Below are positions 7,916 to 16,812 of a stretch of 30,891 bases of DNA, piece by piece; within the stretch, counting starts at the first letter, position 1; each line of letters starts with the position of its first letter. The notes beneath the pieces were generated by a model. The model had not been told where the DNA came from. It saw only the letters and a program-made list of their open reading frames with translations, and did not search any database. Made by a program: the position numbers and the translations under genes. Origin of the DNA: UBA8828 sp964510855 (GTDB lineage: Bacteria > Verrucomicrobiota > Verrucomicrobiia > Opitutales > UBA953); the NCBI GenBank assembly GCA_964510855.1, contig CAZEDB010000019.1, positions 1-30,891 on the forward strand, read 5' to 3'.

Positions 7916-9163
7916 ATGGCTGTTCAAACTCTTCGTGATCTTGGTTCATTAACGGGTAAGCGCGTGCTGATGCGCGTGGACTTTAATGTCCCTCAAGACA
8001 AAAAAACTGGAGCGATTACTAATACCCAGCGCATCGCTGCTGCGCTGCCGAGTATTCGGTATGTTTTGGAAGCCGGAGCGAGCGTCATTTTAATGTCCCA
8101 CCTCGGCCGTCCCGACGGCAAAAAAGTGGAGAAGTTCTCCCTTCGCCCGGTGGCCACGGAGCTGCAGAAGTTACTTGGTGCGCCAGTAAACTTTGCCGAA
8201 GATTGCGTCGGCCCGGTGGCCGAGCAGGTCGCAGCCGCTCTCAAGCCAGGCCAAGTCTTATTACTGGAGAACCTTCGCTTCCATATTGAGGAAGAGGGCA
8301 AAGTGAAACAAGAAGACGGTACTAGCCTCAAGGCTGATCCTGCTAAGGTTGCTGCCTTCCGTGCCTCGCTCAGTCGTTTGGGCGATGTCTTTGTAAATGA
8401 TGCTTTTGGTACGGCTCACCGTGCCCATTCGTCGATGGTCGGCGTGGCCTTGCCGCGTAAAGTTGCGGGCTTCCTACTCGAAGCTGAGCTCAAGGCTTTT
8501 GATGCGGTTTTGAAAAACCCACGTCGCCCTTTGTTAGCCATCCTAGGCGGAGCTAAGATTGCCGATAAGATTCCTCTGATTCGTAATCTCATTGAGACCG
8601 CAGATGAAATTATCATCGGTGGGGGTATGGCCTACACCTTCCGCAAGATTTGCGATGGTATGGAAATTGGTAATTCGCTTTTCGACAAAGATGGAGCGCT
8701 GATTGTGCAAGAATTACTCGATAAGGCTAAGGCTCGGGGCGTGCGGGTAACCTTGCCGGTGGATTTCCTTTGTGGAGATAAGTTTAGTCCTGACTCGAAT
8801 ACGCGCCCCGCTGACCTAGCTACGGGCATTGCTACGGGCTGGGAGGGCATGGATGCGGGTCCTCGTTCCATCGCGCTTTACGAAGAGGCGATCGGACGTG
8901 CCGGCACCATCATCTGGAACGGTCCCTGTGGTGTCTTTGAATTCGATACCTTTGCCAAAGGTACCCAAGCTATGGCCCTCGCGGTTGCTAAGGCTACCGA
9001 ACGCGGGGCTCTCACCGTGGTTGGGGGCGGTGATACCGCAACTGCGGCTAAGAAGTTTGGCGTTGATACCAAGGTGTCGCATTGCTCAACCGGCGGCGGC
9101 GCTTCACTCGAATACCTCGAAGGTAAGATTCTTCCTGGCGTTGCCGCGTTAGAGCAGAAGTGA
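7916..9163 (+). CDS. pgk: Phosphoglycerate kinase
   Basis: It transfers phosphate between 1,3-bisphosphoglycerate and ADP, the step after Gap. The 415-residue protein shows the substrate-binding RVDFNVPQD near the N-terminus, the SHLGRPDGK motif, VNDAFGTAHRAHSS, the hinge-region ILGGAKIADKI, the nucleotide-site NGPCGVFE, and the C-terminal GGGDTATAAKKFG and STGGGASLEYLEG. All family landmarks are present and the length is normal (about 390-420). The ATG at 7916 is preceded by AACACTAACTCCC with no SD. The gene is followed by the low-complexity spacer and assembly gap before tpiA. Confidence 0.97.
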   Translation: MAVQTLRDLGSLTGKRVLMRVDFNVPQDKKTGAITNTQRIAAALPSIRYVLEAGASVILMSHLGRPDGKKVEKFSLRPVATELQKLLGAPVNFAEDCVGPVAEQVAAALKPGQVLLLENLRFHIEEEGKVKQEDGTSLKADPAKVAAFRASLSRLGDVFVNDAFGTAHRAHSSMVGVALPRKVAGFLLEAELKAFDAVLKNPRRPLLAILGGAKIADKIPLIRNLIETADEIIIGGGMAYTFRKICDGMEIGNSLFDKDGALIVQELLDKAKARGVRVTLPVDFLCGDKFSPDSNTRPADLATGIATGWEGMDAGPRSIALYEEAIGRAGTIIWNGPCGVFEFDTFAKGTQAMALAVAKATERGALTVVGGGDTATAAKKFGVDTKVSHCSTGGGASLEYLEGKILPGVAALEQK

Positions 9164-9531
9164 GAGAGGCGGGATGAGGGATTAGGGATAAGAGATGAGN
9201 NNNNNNNNNNNNNNNNNNNNNNNNNNNNNNNNNNNNNNNNNNNNNNNNNNNNNNNNNNNNNNNNNNNNNNNNNNNNNNNNNNNNNNNNNNNNNNNNNNNC
9301 TAACTGGCTAGAGAGCTAAAGAGCTAGTCAGCTAATGAGCTATTAAGCCTTCCCCTTTTATTTTATCGCCCCCACTTTTTTTATTCTTAATTCTTAATTT
9401 TTAATTTCGCCCTTACTCCCTAATCTCTAATCCCAAATCTCCTTTCTACCTTTTACCTTCTACCTTCTACCCCTTACTCCCTTATCCCTAATCTCTCGTC
9501 TCTACTCCCTCATCCCTTTTCTCGATTTCCC
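9164..9531. repeat. Low-complexity degenerate repeats with inverted arms around an assembly gap
   Basis: This pgk-tpiA spacer contains no gene. Left of the gap (9167..9199) it is purine-rich, with GGGATGAGGGATTAGGGATA-type units. Right of it (9300..9345) lie degenerate GAGCTA units. Then come TTCTTAATTCTTAATTTTTA-type units (9383..9406) and then CCCTAATCTC/TACCTTC-type pyrimidine units (9410..9520). The right arm contains CTTATCCCTAATC (9481..9493) and CTCCCTCATCCC (9505..9516), which are reverse complements of parts of the left arm. The inverted arms probably caused the assembly break. Similar slippage-prone intergenic repeats are known from several bacteria; no mobile-element gene is visible. 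Confidence 0.75.
9200..9299. other. Assembly gap, exactly 100 N
   Basis: One hundred consecutive N is the usual placeholder for a scaffold join of unknown size. The true distance between pgk and tpiA, and anything lying between them, cannot be known from this sequence. Confidence 0.99.
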
Positions 9532-10308
9532 ATGTCCAAACGTATCCCTCTCATCGCCGGTAACTGGAAGATGAATAAAACCGCTACCGAAGCTGCAGAG
9601 CTCACCCTCGCCCTCAAAGCTTCGATCGGCAATGAATCGCAAGTGCACGTGGTGTTGTGCCCTCCCTTTACCGCCCTAGAGCGCGTCGCTGGGCTACTGG
9701 ATGGTAGTCACCTAGCTCTGGGCGCACAAAATGTTCACGAGAAAGCGAGTGGTGCTTTTACGGGCGAAGTATCGGCCTCGATGCTCCGTAACCTCCATGT
9801 TTCCTACGTGATCATTGGGCACAGCGAACGCCGTACGCTTTTTGGTGAGACCGATGCCGTCGTGAATCGTAAGCTGCTAGCCGCATTAGAAGCCAGCTTG
9901 CGCCCGATTCTTTGCGTGGGTGAAACCTTGGCGGAGCGTGAGGCGAATCGCACGCTGGAGATTGTCGGCCAACAATTGGATGCCGGTCTTACCGGCGTAC
10001 CTGCCAATAAATTTGATCAACTCGTGGTAGCTTATGAGCCCGTCTGGGCCATCGGTACGGGTAAGACCGCCACGCCCGCCATGGCACAAGAAGTTCATGC
10101 CTTTATTCGTCAACGGCTCGGACAAATCCTCGGCATCGAAGCGGCCTCGCGCGTACGCATTCTTTACGGTGGCTCGATGAAGCCTGATAATGCCGATGCC
10201 TTACTGAGCGAGACCGACATCGATGGGGGTCTCATTGGAGGGGCCGCGCTTGAAGCTAAGAGCTTTATTGCGCTCGTCCAAAGCGCCGCCCATTCCGTGA
10301 AGGCCTAG
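9532..10308 (+). CDS. tpiA: Triosephosphate isomerase
   Basis: It interconverts dihydroxyacetone phosphate and glyceraldehyde-3-phosphate. The 258-residue protein has the catalytic lysine K13 in AGNWKMNK, H97 in IIGHSERR, catalytic E169 in VAYEPVWAIGTGKTA (which also covers the start of loop 6), and the phosphate-binding ILYGGSMKPDN and GGLIGGAAL. Length is normal. It is the third triose-phosphate gene after gap and pgk. Its upstream region is the pyrimidine-rich repeat spacer (TTTTCTCGATTTCCC directly before the ATG), with no SD and no clear promoter, so it may be co-transcribed with pgk across the gap. Confidence 0.97.
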   Translation: MSKRIPLIAGNWKMNKTATEAAELTLALKASIGNESQVHVVLCPPFTALERVAGLLDGSHLALGAQNVHEKASGAFTGEVSASMLRNLHVSYVIIGHSERRTLFGETDAVVNRKLLAALEASLRPILCVGETLAEREANRTLEIVGQQLDAGLTGVPANKFDQLVVAYEPVWAIGTGKTATPAMAQEVHAFIRQRLGQILGIEAASRVRILYGGSMKPDNADALLSETDIDGGLIGGAALEAKSFIALVQSAAHSVKA

Positions 10309-10325
10309 GCATTAGGGTTTTTTTT
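10304..10325 (+). terminator. Weak terminator candidate after tpiA
   Basis: A short stem (CCTA 10304..10307 with TAGG 10313..10316, 5-nt loop), overlapping the tpiA stop codon, is followed by eight T (10318..10325). The T-run is good but the stem is only 4 bp, so this is tentative. Confidence 0.35.
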
Positions 10326-10674
10326 AGCTAAGAAGTCTCCGCTTAATACCTTTCCGAGCGCGCCGACTTGAATGGTGCGTGGCTAGCGGTTATTTTGCGG
10401 CTACATTTAACGCAAACATATGATTATCAATGGTTTAAGTATTAAATTAACGTTTTTTTATTAATAAACCGTCTAAAAGCCATTTTTGCGCCCGTAAAAG
10501 CGGGCTTTATTCGTGCAGAATAGGGTTGCGATGGGGTGTGGGGTGAGGGATGCCAATCGTACCTTATGTTATCCCCTTGGGCTTGGAGTCTCCCTGCACG
10601 CCGTGACATCTCCACCGGATGGGTAACCTGCTCCGCCCGCTCGCGCGGCTAACTCTTAAACCTGCCTCCGACGT
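10309..10674. other. 366-bp non-coding region upstream of the respiratory operon
   Basis: No gene is seen. The middle (about 10400..10470) is AT-rich in an otherwise GC-rich window. It holds a TGATTATCA palindrome (10421..10429) and an imperfect AT-rich dyad with arms GGTTTA (10432..10437) and TAAACC (10465..10470). A GCCCG/CGGGC hairpin (10490..10505, loop TAAAAG) followed by TTT could be a weak terminator or attenuator. The last 100 bp before actA are GC-rich with no SD. The region probably carries the promoter and regulators of the ten-gene operon. Confidence 0.5.
10368..10396 (+). promoter_or_regulatory. Possible sigma-70 promoter for the act operon
   Basis: TTGAAT (10368..10373), a 17-bp spacer and TATTTT (10391..10396) each match four of six consensus bases at ideal spacing. 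It would leave a 5' leader of about 270 nt before actA, containing the AT-rich dyad and GC hairpin. Pattern match only. Confidence 0.35.
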
Positions 10675-11370
10675 ATGCTACGCCGCCTCCTGGATTTTTT
10701 AAATCAACCCGCTCGCCGCGGTAATCCCTTTCCGCGTTGGTTCAATGCCCTCCCGACCAAAGTTCTCGTTTTTTTGAGTTTAGCGGGCGCTTTGCTCGTG
10801 GCCGGTATTAATCACTACGCAACCAATGAGTATTTGAATGTAGGTTACACGCCGGATCAGCCGGTAGCTTTTGATCACTCATTCCATAGTGGTGTTCTCG
10901 GTCTCGATTGCCGCTATTGTCACACCAACGTAGAAAAATCGCCGCACTCCAATGTGCCCTCAACGGGTACGTGTTGGAACTGCCACAGTGTGGTTAAAAA
11001 AGACTCTCCTGCCTTGCAGCCCGTGCGCGACAGTATTGCCACGGGAGATCCCATTCGCTGGGTGAAGGTTCACAAGGTGCCAGATTATGTTTATTTCCCG
11101 CACAATGTGCACGTGAGTCGCGGCATCAGCTGCGTGGAATGCCACGGCCGGGTCGACCAAATGGAAGTCGTGGGTCAGAGCAAATCTCTGAGCATGTCGT
11201 TCTGCCTCGATTGTCACCGCAATCCCGAGAAATCGATTCGCCCGATTGATAAGGTGACGGATTTAGCTTGGAAGGCACCTTCGCCTGAAGCTCAGCGTGA
11301 GATGGGTTCCAAGTTCGTCCACGACTGGAAAGTGCTTCCTCCCCAAAGCTGCTCAGGCTGCCACCGCTAA
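10675..11370 (+). CDS. actA: Alternative complex III pentahaem cytochrome c subunit ActA
   Basis: ActA is the membrane-anchored multihaem cytochrome of alternative complex III, which oxidises quinol in place of cytochrome bc1. The 231-residue protein has an N-terminal membrane helix (about 29-46) and five CxxCH haem sites at C79, C100, C153, C177 and C226, the number reported for ActA. Extra histidines (for example in DHSFH and FPHNVHVS) are likely distal haem ligands, as in cytochrome c7/NapC-type proteins. It begins the operon, with actB 24 bp downstream. The start at 10675 places the membrane segment normally and lacks an SD. Confidence 0.93.
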   Translation: MLRRLLDFLNQPARRGNPFPRWFNALPTKVLVFLSLAGALLVAGINHYATNEYLNVGYTPDQPVAFDHSFHSGVLGLDCRYCHTNVEKSPHSNVPSTGTCWNCHSVVKKDSPALQPVRDSIATGDPIRWVKVHKVPDYVYFPHNVHVSRGISCVECHGRVDQMEVVGQSKSLSMSFCLDCHRNPEKSIRPIDKVTDLAWKAPSPEAQREMGSKFVHDWKVLPPQSCSGCHR

Positions 11371-11394
11371 CTTTTAACCTCTTACGACCTACCG

Positions 11395-14300
11395 ATGAGC
11401 AAGCGAGTTTTTGTCCACCCCGAGCCTGTTGCTGGCGAGCCCACCTATTGGCGCAGTCTGGAGGAGCGTAATAAAACGCCTGAGTTTCGTACCCGTGCTG
11501 AGCGTGAATTTCTTGAGGGTGCTTCCACGCTCGAGACAGTCGACCGTCGGGCTTTTCTCTCGCTCATGGGGGCTTCTTTTGCCCTCGCCGGTTTAGGTTT
11601 AGCGGGTTGCCGCGAGCCCCGTCACCATACCTTGCCTTATGTGCGGACCCCCGAGATGACCATCCCGGGAATTCCTACTTTCTTTGCCACCTCCTTGCCG
11701 GGCGAGTATGCGAATCAACCGATTCTGGTAGAAACCCATTCTCGTCGTCCCACCAAAGTTGAAGGCAACCCGAGCCATCCTGCTTCGGGTACGGCTACTT
11801 CAAAATATGCGCAAGCGAGCGTACTCGATCTTTATGATCCCGATCGCGCGACCGTTTCTGTGGGTACCGACGGTGCCTCACTAACTTCCGCGCAAGTTCG
11901 CGATCGTTTGCGTGAAGTGGTGGAACCCTTGGTTAAGTCGGGTGGTGCGGGCTTAGCGTTTCTGGCGCGCCCTTCGACGTCGCCCACGCGTGCGCGGCTT
12001 GTCGCACTCATCCGCCAGCGCTTCCCTAAGGCGATTTGGGCTGAGCATACACCGGTGGATGCGGCTGCGGGCGATCGTGCCCTCGGTCCAGCTCTGCGTG
12101 CTTTACCCAATTTTGCTAAGGCCAAGCGGGTGGTTGCGCTCGACGCCGATTTCTTAGGCACCGGCGATGCTCAAGTTGAATCAACTCGTGCTTTTGCCGC
12201 CGCTCGGCGCGCCGACACGCCCGAGCAAGCCAAGTCGATGGTGCGGCTCTATGCGGTTGAGTCGCTCTTCACTCTCACGGGTGCTGCGGCCGATCATCGT
12301 CTCCCGCTCGCCACCCAAGCTGTGCCTGCCTTGGCCCTCCACTTGCTTGACCAAGTGCGCCGCCAATTAGGTCAACCTGGAGTAGCGAACTTACCTAAGC
12401 TGGCTATCGATGCCGCTTGGGTGCGCGAATGCGCGGCCGACTTAGTGGCCCATCGTGGCGCTTCCCTTGTGGTCGCAGGTGCCCACTTGCCTGCTGAAGC
12501 TCATCGCTGCGTGCAGGCGCTGAATGATGTGCTCGAGTCGGTCGGCAAAACTTTAGACTACGTCCGTACGGATGCCGTGCCTGCTGCGTCATTGCGCGAT
12601 CTCGCCCTGGCACGTCCTTCAACCTTGGTTATCTTAGGAGGTAATCCCGCCTACGATGCGCCCGTGGATGCGGGTTTCGATGCGGTGCTTACCGCCGCCA
12701 AAAAACTTATTCGCGTCGGTATCCATGGCCCAGAGCATGATGATACTTCTGCGGCGGTGCGCGCTCGGGGAGGGCTCTTCATCGCCTCCACGCATTACTT
12801 GGAGTCTTGGGATGATGGTCGGGCATTAGATGGTACTTATGTGCCGGTGCAGCCCATGATCGCACCCCTCTATGATGGCATCGCTGAGCTCGAAGTATTG
12901 GCCAGCTTTGCCGGCGCGCCGTCCGATACGCTCGCGCTCGTGCGTGCGACCTTTGAATCGATTGCGGCTGCCGTCGGTCGTGACGTGAGTGCCAAAGGAT
13001 TTGATGCTTGGTTGGCTGAAGGCGTCTTACCTGGTACCGCGTTCCCTCGTGCCCTTGCTGGGACGGTTACCGCACCCAGCGCACCTGAACCCATCAATGT
13101 TTCGCGGGCGCTTTTAGAAGTCCGCCTCGCACCCAGTTCTCACGCCCACGATGGTACCTATGGCAACAATGCATGGTTGCTCGAGCAGCCTGATGCCATG
13201 ACCAAGACGTGTTGGGAAAACGTCATTCTGGTTAGCCCGGCTTTAGCTAAGGAACTTTCCATCGAGCCTGAGCCGATGGTGATCAATCGCATCGGTCAGC
13301 TGAATCGTAATATCAACCAAGTAGTAGAAGGTAAACTGACCTGCCAGATCGTGCGCGTCACGCTGCACGGTCGTACGATTGAGGGTCCGGCCATGATTAT
13401 GCCAGGTTTGGCAAAGTGGACCTTAGGTCTACAACTTGGCTTTGGTCGTAAAGCCGTGGGTCGTGCCGGTGCACGCGTCCTCGAGCGTCTCTCCGAGAAG
13501 CGCACCGTCGGTATTGGTTTTGATGCTTATCCTTTAGCTTCACTCGCTGCGCCTACTGGGGCAGTGGGTGCTACGCTTGAGCTCACGGGTGCAACCGCGG
13601 TAGTTGCGAATACCCAAGACCATTGGTCAATGGAAGGTCGCGACCACATTCGCGAAGGTTCAGCGGAAGAGTTTGCTAAGAATCCTGCTTTCGCTGCCCG
13701 CCTCGGGCTCGATGGTCACTTACCTACTGCCTTGGGTACAGGTCCTGACTCTAAGTTAAGTGCGGCTGCTGTAGCCGTTACCACTCCGCGCGGTAATTCA
13801 TCTTACGAACACCCCAATCACGCTGTGCCTCCTAATGTGGCGGTATGGCAGGGCAGGGAAGATGCACCTGTTCCCCAGCAGTGGGGGATGTCGATTGACC
13901 TTAATACTTGCACCGGTTGCAACGCCTGCGTGACCGCCTGTCAGTCTGAAAATAATATCCCTGTAGTTGGTCGCAGCCAGGTTCTGAAAGGGCGCGACAT
14001 GCGCTGGATTCGCTTGGATCGCTACTTCTTTGATGGACGTGAGCAAGCGGGCATGGAGATTCCTGAAAATCCTCAGGTAACCTTCTTGGGCGTTGCTTGC
14101 CAGCATTGTGAAAATGCGCCGTGCGAGTCGGTTTGTCCGGCCAACGCTACGGTGCACGATGAGGAAGGCCTGAATACCATGGCCTACAATCGTTGCATTG
14201 GCACGCGCTACTGCGCCAACAACTGCCCTTACAAGGTTCGTCGCTTCAACTACCTCGACTACAACGATCGTCAGATTGGTCGATTCTACGAAGGTCCGTT

Positions 14301-14751
14301 AGGTCCTAAAGGTATGACCGAGACCTTAAAGATGCAGAAAAATCCTGACGTTACCGTGCGTATGCGCGGGGTGATGGAGAAGTGCACCTTCTGCGTCCAA
14401 CGCATTCAGGAATCGAAGATTCAGGCTAAGGTGCGGGCGGGTGCTTCGGGTGATACCAAAATTCGTGATGGTGCCTTGCAAGTAGCTTGCCAACAGGCCT
14501 GCCCCGCCGGTGCGATTGAGTTCGGGGATATTTCCGATGCGACCACGCGGGTGGCTAAGGCTAAGGCCTCGCCTCGTACCTACAGTCTTTTGGGCTACTT
14601 AAACGTCCGCCCTCGTCTCACCTACCAAGCTAAACTTCGTAACCCCAATCCTCGGATGCCCGGAGCGTCGGCTGCGCCGCTTTCCCGTCTCGAGTTAGCG
14701 GGTCGCGAAGGCACACCGCTCACGCCTTTACCCTCCGGTAAGGGTCACTGA
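11395..14751 (+). CDS. actB: Alternative complex III iron-sulfur/molybdopterin-like subunit ActB
   Basis: ActB is a fusion of a molybdopterin-oxidoreductase-like domain, known to lack the Mo cofactor in characterised ActB, with a ferredoxin-like domain. The 1118 residues begin with a Tat-type segment (R51-R52 in DRRAFLSLMG) ending in a possible lipobox LAGC (C72). The C-terminal quarter binds clusters through cysteine groups starting at about 839 (CTGCNACVTAC), 902 (CQHCENAPC...CP), 934 (CIGTRYCANNCP) and 997 (CTFC, later CQQACPAG). This matches the usual three [4Fe-4S] plus one [3Fe-4S] arrangement. It should pass electrons from the quinol site at ActC to the haems of ActA/ActE. It lies between actA and actC with short gaps and no SD. 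Confidence 0.94.
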   Translation: MSKRVFVHPEPVAGEPTYWRSLEERNKTPEFRTRAEREFLEGASTLETVDRRAFLSLMGASFALAGLGLAGCREPRHHTLPYVRTPEMTIPGIPTFFATSLPGEYANQPILVETHSRRPTKVEGNPSHPASGTATSKYAQASVLDLYDPDRATVSVGTDGASLTSAQVRDRLREVVEPLVKSGGAGLAFLARPSTSPTRARLVALIRQRFPKAIWAEHTPVDAAAGDRALGPALRALPNFAKAKRVVALDADFLGTGDAQVESTRAFAAARRADTPEQAKSMVRLYAVESLFTLTGAAADHRLPLATQAVPALALHLLDQVRRQLGQPGVANLPKLAIDAAWVRECAADLVAHRGASLVVAGAHLPAEAHRCVQALNDVLESVGKTLDYVRTDAVPAASLRDLALARPSTLVILGGNPAYDAPVDAGFDAVLTAAKKLIRVGIHGPEHDDTSAAVRARGGLFIASTHYLESWDDGRALDGTYVPVQPMIAPLYDGIAELEVLASFAGAPSDTLALVRATFESIAAAVGRDVSAKGFDAWLAEGVLPGTAFPRALAGTVTAPSAPEPINVSRALLEVRLAPSSHAHDGTYGNNAWLLEQPDAMTKTCWENVILVSPALAKELSIEPEPMVINRIGQLNRNINQVVEGKLTCQIVRVTLHGRTIEGPAMIMPGLAKWTLGLQLGFGRKAVGRAGARVLERLSEKRTVGIGFDAYPLASLAAPTGAVGATLELTGATAVVANTQDHWSMEGRDHIREGSAEEFAKNPAFAARLGLDGHLPTALGTGPDSKLSAAAVAVTTPRGNSSYEHPNHAVPPNVAVWQGREDAPVPQQWGMSIDLNTCTGCNACVTACQSENNIPVVGRSQVLKGRDMRWIRLDRYFFDGREQAGMEIPENPQVTFLGVACQHCENAPCESVCPANATVHDEEGLNTMAYNRCIGTRYCANNCPYKVRRFNYLDYNDRQIGRFYEGPLGPKGMTETLKMQKNPDVTVRMRGVMEKCTFCVQRIQESKIQAKVRAGASGDTKIRDGALQVACQQACPAGAIEFGDISDATTRVAKAKASPRTYSLLGYLNVRPRLTYQAKLRNPNPRMPGASAAPLSRLELAGREGTPLTPLPSGKGH

Positions 14752-14786
14752 TTCCTATTTTAAAATAACTGCGACTGAATCCGTTC

Positions 14787-16196
14787 ATGGCCTCTCATTC
14801 TGAATTATCCGGTAATCCTCCCGAAGCGCTCGGTCGGGTTCGTCCTGCCGAACTTGCTCGTCCGGAGCTGGTGCTGAACAAGCGTCCCTTCCATTGGGTT
14901 ACCGACAAAGTTTGCAGCATCGTCGAAGAGCCCACGCCGACTTGGTGGAAAGTGCTTTTCTTCGCGGCGCTCTTGATCGCCTCCTTTACTGGCGTAGGAC
15001 TCCTTTACTTAGTCTCTACCGGTACTGGGACCTGGGGCTTGCGCTCGCCTGCCGGCTGGGGTTGGGCGATTGTTAACTTCGTTTTCTGGGTCGGCATTGG
15101 TCACGCTGGTACGTTGATCTCCGCTATTCTTTGTCTGCTGCGACAGAAATGGCGCACGTCCATTAATCGCGCGGCTGAAGCTATGACGATTTTTGCGGTC
15201 TGTTGCGCAGGTATCTTCCCGCTCTTCCACGTCGGTCGGGTTTGGTTTGCTTGGTGGCTCTTCCCGATTCCTAACCAAAATGCGATCTGGCCCCAGTTCC
15301 GTTCGCCTTTGGAGTGGGACGTTTTTGCCGTCTCTACCTACTTCACCGTCTCTGCCCTCTTCTGGTACATGGGAATGATTCCCGACCTCGCTACCATTCG
15401 CGATCGGGCGCAAACGCTTTGGCGTAAAGCCGTTTATGGTTTCTTGGCCATGGGTTGGCGCGGGGGTAATCGTCAGTGGAGTAATTTCGAAATGGCTTAC
15501 CTGCTCTTAGCGGGTCTCTCCACGCCGCTCGTGCTTTCGGTACACACCATCGTCTCGTTCGACTTCGCGGTTTCCATCGTCCCCGGTTGGCACACCACCA
15601 TCTTCCCGCCTTACTTCGTAGCGGGTGCTATCTTCTCAGGGTTTGCCATGGTGCTAACCCTCATGCTGCCCCTGCGTGCCATCTATCGTCTGCATGATGT
15701 GATTACTCAGTACCACATCGACAACATGACGAAGATCATTTTGGCGACCGGTACCATGGTGGGTTACGCTTACGCCACCGAGTTCTTCATCGCTGCCTAT
15801 TCGGGGAACCCCTACGAGAAGTTTGCCTTTATCAATCGTGCTTTCGGTCAGTATGCCTGGGCTTATTGGATCATGGTAACATGCAACGTGATTTCGCCCC
15901 AGTTGTTCTGGTTCAAGGCTGTACGGCAAAATCATGCCCTGGTTTGGATTATCTGTCTCTTCGTGAACGTTGGCATGTGGTTTGAGCGCTTCGTCATTAC
16001 CGTTACCTCGTTGGCTAACGATTATCTCCCCTCCTCTTGGGGTTATTACAGCCCGACCATCGTCGATATCTTTACGTTCTTTGGGACGTTTGGTTTCTTC
16101 TCTGTACTCTTCCTACTCTTCGTTCGCTTCTTACCTCTGCTCCCTATGGCGGAGATTAAGATGGTCACCCCCCAGGCGGATCCCCACGCCCACTAA
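14787..16196 (+). CDS. actC: Alternative complex III NrfD-like membrane subunit ActC
   Basis: ActC is an integral membrane protein of the NrfD/PsrC family that carries the quinol-binding site of alternative complex III. The 469 residues are strongly hydrophobic, with about ten predicted helices between residues about 50 and 455. Family-like stretches include GIGHAGTLISAIL, FAVCCAGIFPLFHVGR and LVLSVHTIVSFDFA. The conserved His/Asp in the helices fit the quinol/proton pathway described for ActC, which is family knowledge. It follows actB by 35 bp and precedes actD by 16 bp. Length is normal for ActC. Confidence 0.93.
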   Translation: MASHSELSGNPPEALGRVRPAELARPELVLNKRPFHWVTDKVCSIVEEPTPTWWKVLFFAALLIASFTGVGLLYLVSTGTGTWGLRSPAGWGWAIVNFVFWVGIGHAGTLISAILCLLRQKWRTSINRAAEAMTIFAVCCAGIFPLFHVGRVWFAWWLFPIPNQNAIWPQFRSPLEWDVFAVSTYFTVSALFWYMGMIPDLATIRDRAQTLWRKAVYGFLAMGWRGGNRQWSNFEMAYLLLAGLSTPLVLSVHTIVSFDFAVSIVPGWHTTIFPPYFVAGAIFSGFAMVLTLMLPLRAIYRLHDVITQYHIDNMTKIILATGTMVGYAYATEFFIAAYSGNPYEKFAFINRAFGQYAWAYWIMVTCNVISPQLFWFKAVRQNHALVWIICLFVNVGMWFERFVITVTSLANDYLPSSWGYYSPTIVDIFTFFGTFGFFSVLFLLFVRFLPLLPMAEIKMVTPQADPHAH

Positions 16197-16212
16197 CTCC
16201 TAGACTGTTCCT

Positions 16213-16806
16213 ATGAACGACTTGCCTCCTGCAACTCAAGCTCCCCGCGGTGACGATCGTCGGGAGCCCCGTGCGCCCCGCGTTTATGGTGTCACCGCAA
16301 GTTTCCAGCGTGCACCTGAAGTCTATCAAGCTGCCGAGCGCATTCGTGACCTCGGCTGGACGCGTTGGGATGTGCATACGCCCTTTCCCATTCACGGTTT
16401 AGACGCGGCCATGGGTTTGCCCCGTTCCTCGATTCCTCGCCTCACCTTGGTTGGCGGTGTTACCGGCTTCATCTTTGGCTGCCTGCTGACTTGGTACACC
16501 AACAGTTATGACTACCCCTTAATTGTCGGGGGTAAGCCTTTCTGGAGCGTGATCTATCCCTTCCCTGTACTCTATGAGTGCACGATTCTCTTCGCTGCCT
16601 TTGGTACCTTCTTCGGCCAGTTTATTACCAACCGCTTGCCGCATCACCATCATCCGCTCTTCGAACTCCCGCAGTTTGCGCGCGTGACCGATGATACCTT
16701 TATGGTGGTACTCGAAGCCACCGATCCCCGTTTCCGTAGTCCTGAAGATGCGCGCGACCTGCTCGCTTCATTGGGCGGGAAAGACATCTCTCTCGTCCGC
16801 GACTAA
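16213..16806 (+). CDS. actD: Alternative complex III subunit ActD (DUF3341)
   Basis: ActD is a small two-helix membrane subunit of alternative complex III. The 197-residue protein has a soluble N-terminal part with the typical YGVTASFQRAPEVYQAAERIRDLGW stretch broken here at 20 residues as YGVTASFQRAPEVYQAAERI, then WDVHTPFPIHGLDAAMGL. Two membrane helices follow, around 80-95 and 115-135. The C-terminus has a TDDTFMVVLEATD segment before its end. Length is close to the usual 170-200. Its stop is 6 bp from the actE start. Role is structural by analogy with solved complexes. Confidence 0.92.
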   Translation: MNDLPPATQAPRGDDRREPRAPRVYGVTASFQRAPEVYQAAERIRDLGWTRWDVHTPFPIHGLDAAMGLPRSSIPRLTLVGGVTGFIFGCLLTWYTNSYDYPLIVGGKPFWSVIYPFPVLYECTILFAAFGTFFGQFITNRLPHHHHPLFELPQFARVTDDTFMVVLEATDPRFRSPEDARDLLASLGGKDISLVRD

Positions 16807-16812
16807 ACTGAC

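Noticed and set aside
9164..9531. Telomere-like or CRISPR-like repeat array
   Set aside because: The GGGATTA/CCCTAAT units resemble telomere repeats by eye but are degenerate, mixed with other units and inside a chromosome region of housekeeping genes. There are no regularly spaced repeats with spacers and no cas genes.
10418..10432. FNR/CRP-type operator before the act operon
   Set aside because: TGATTATCA has FNR-like half-sites but only one base between them instead of four, so it does not fit the FNR consensus.
12404..14157. Antisense frames within actB (for example 13798..14157)
   Set aside because: They are shadows of a strongly supported coding frame with no own start signal or domain.
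14752..14786. ATTTTAAAAT palindrome between actB and actC as a terminator
   Set aside because: Only a short AT stem without GC pairs or a following T-run, inside a compact operon.
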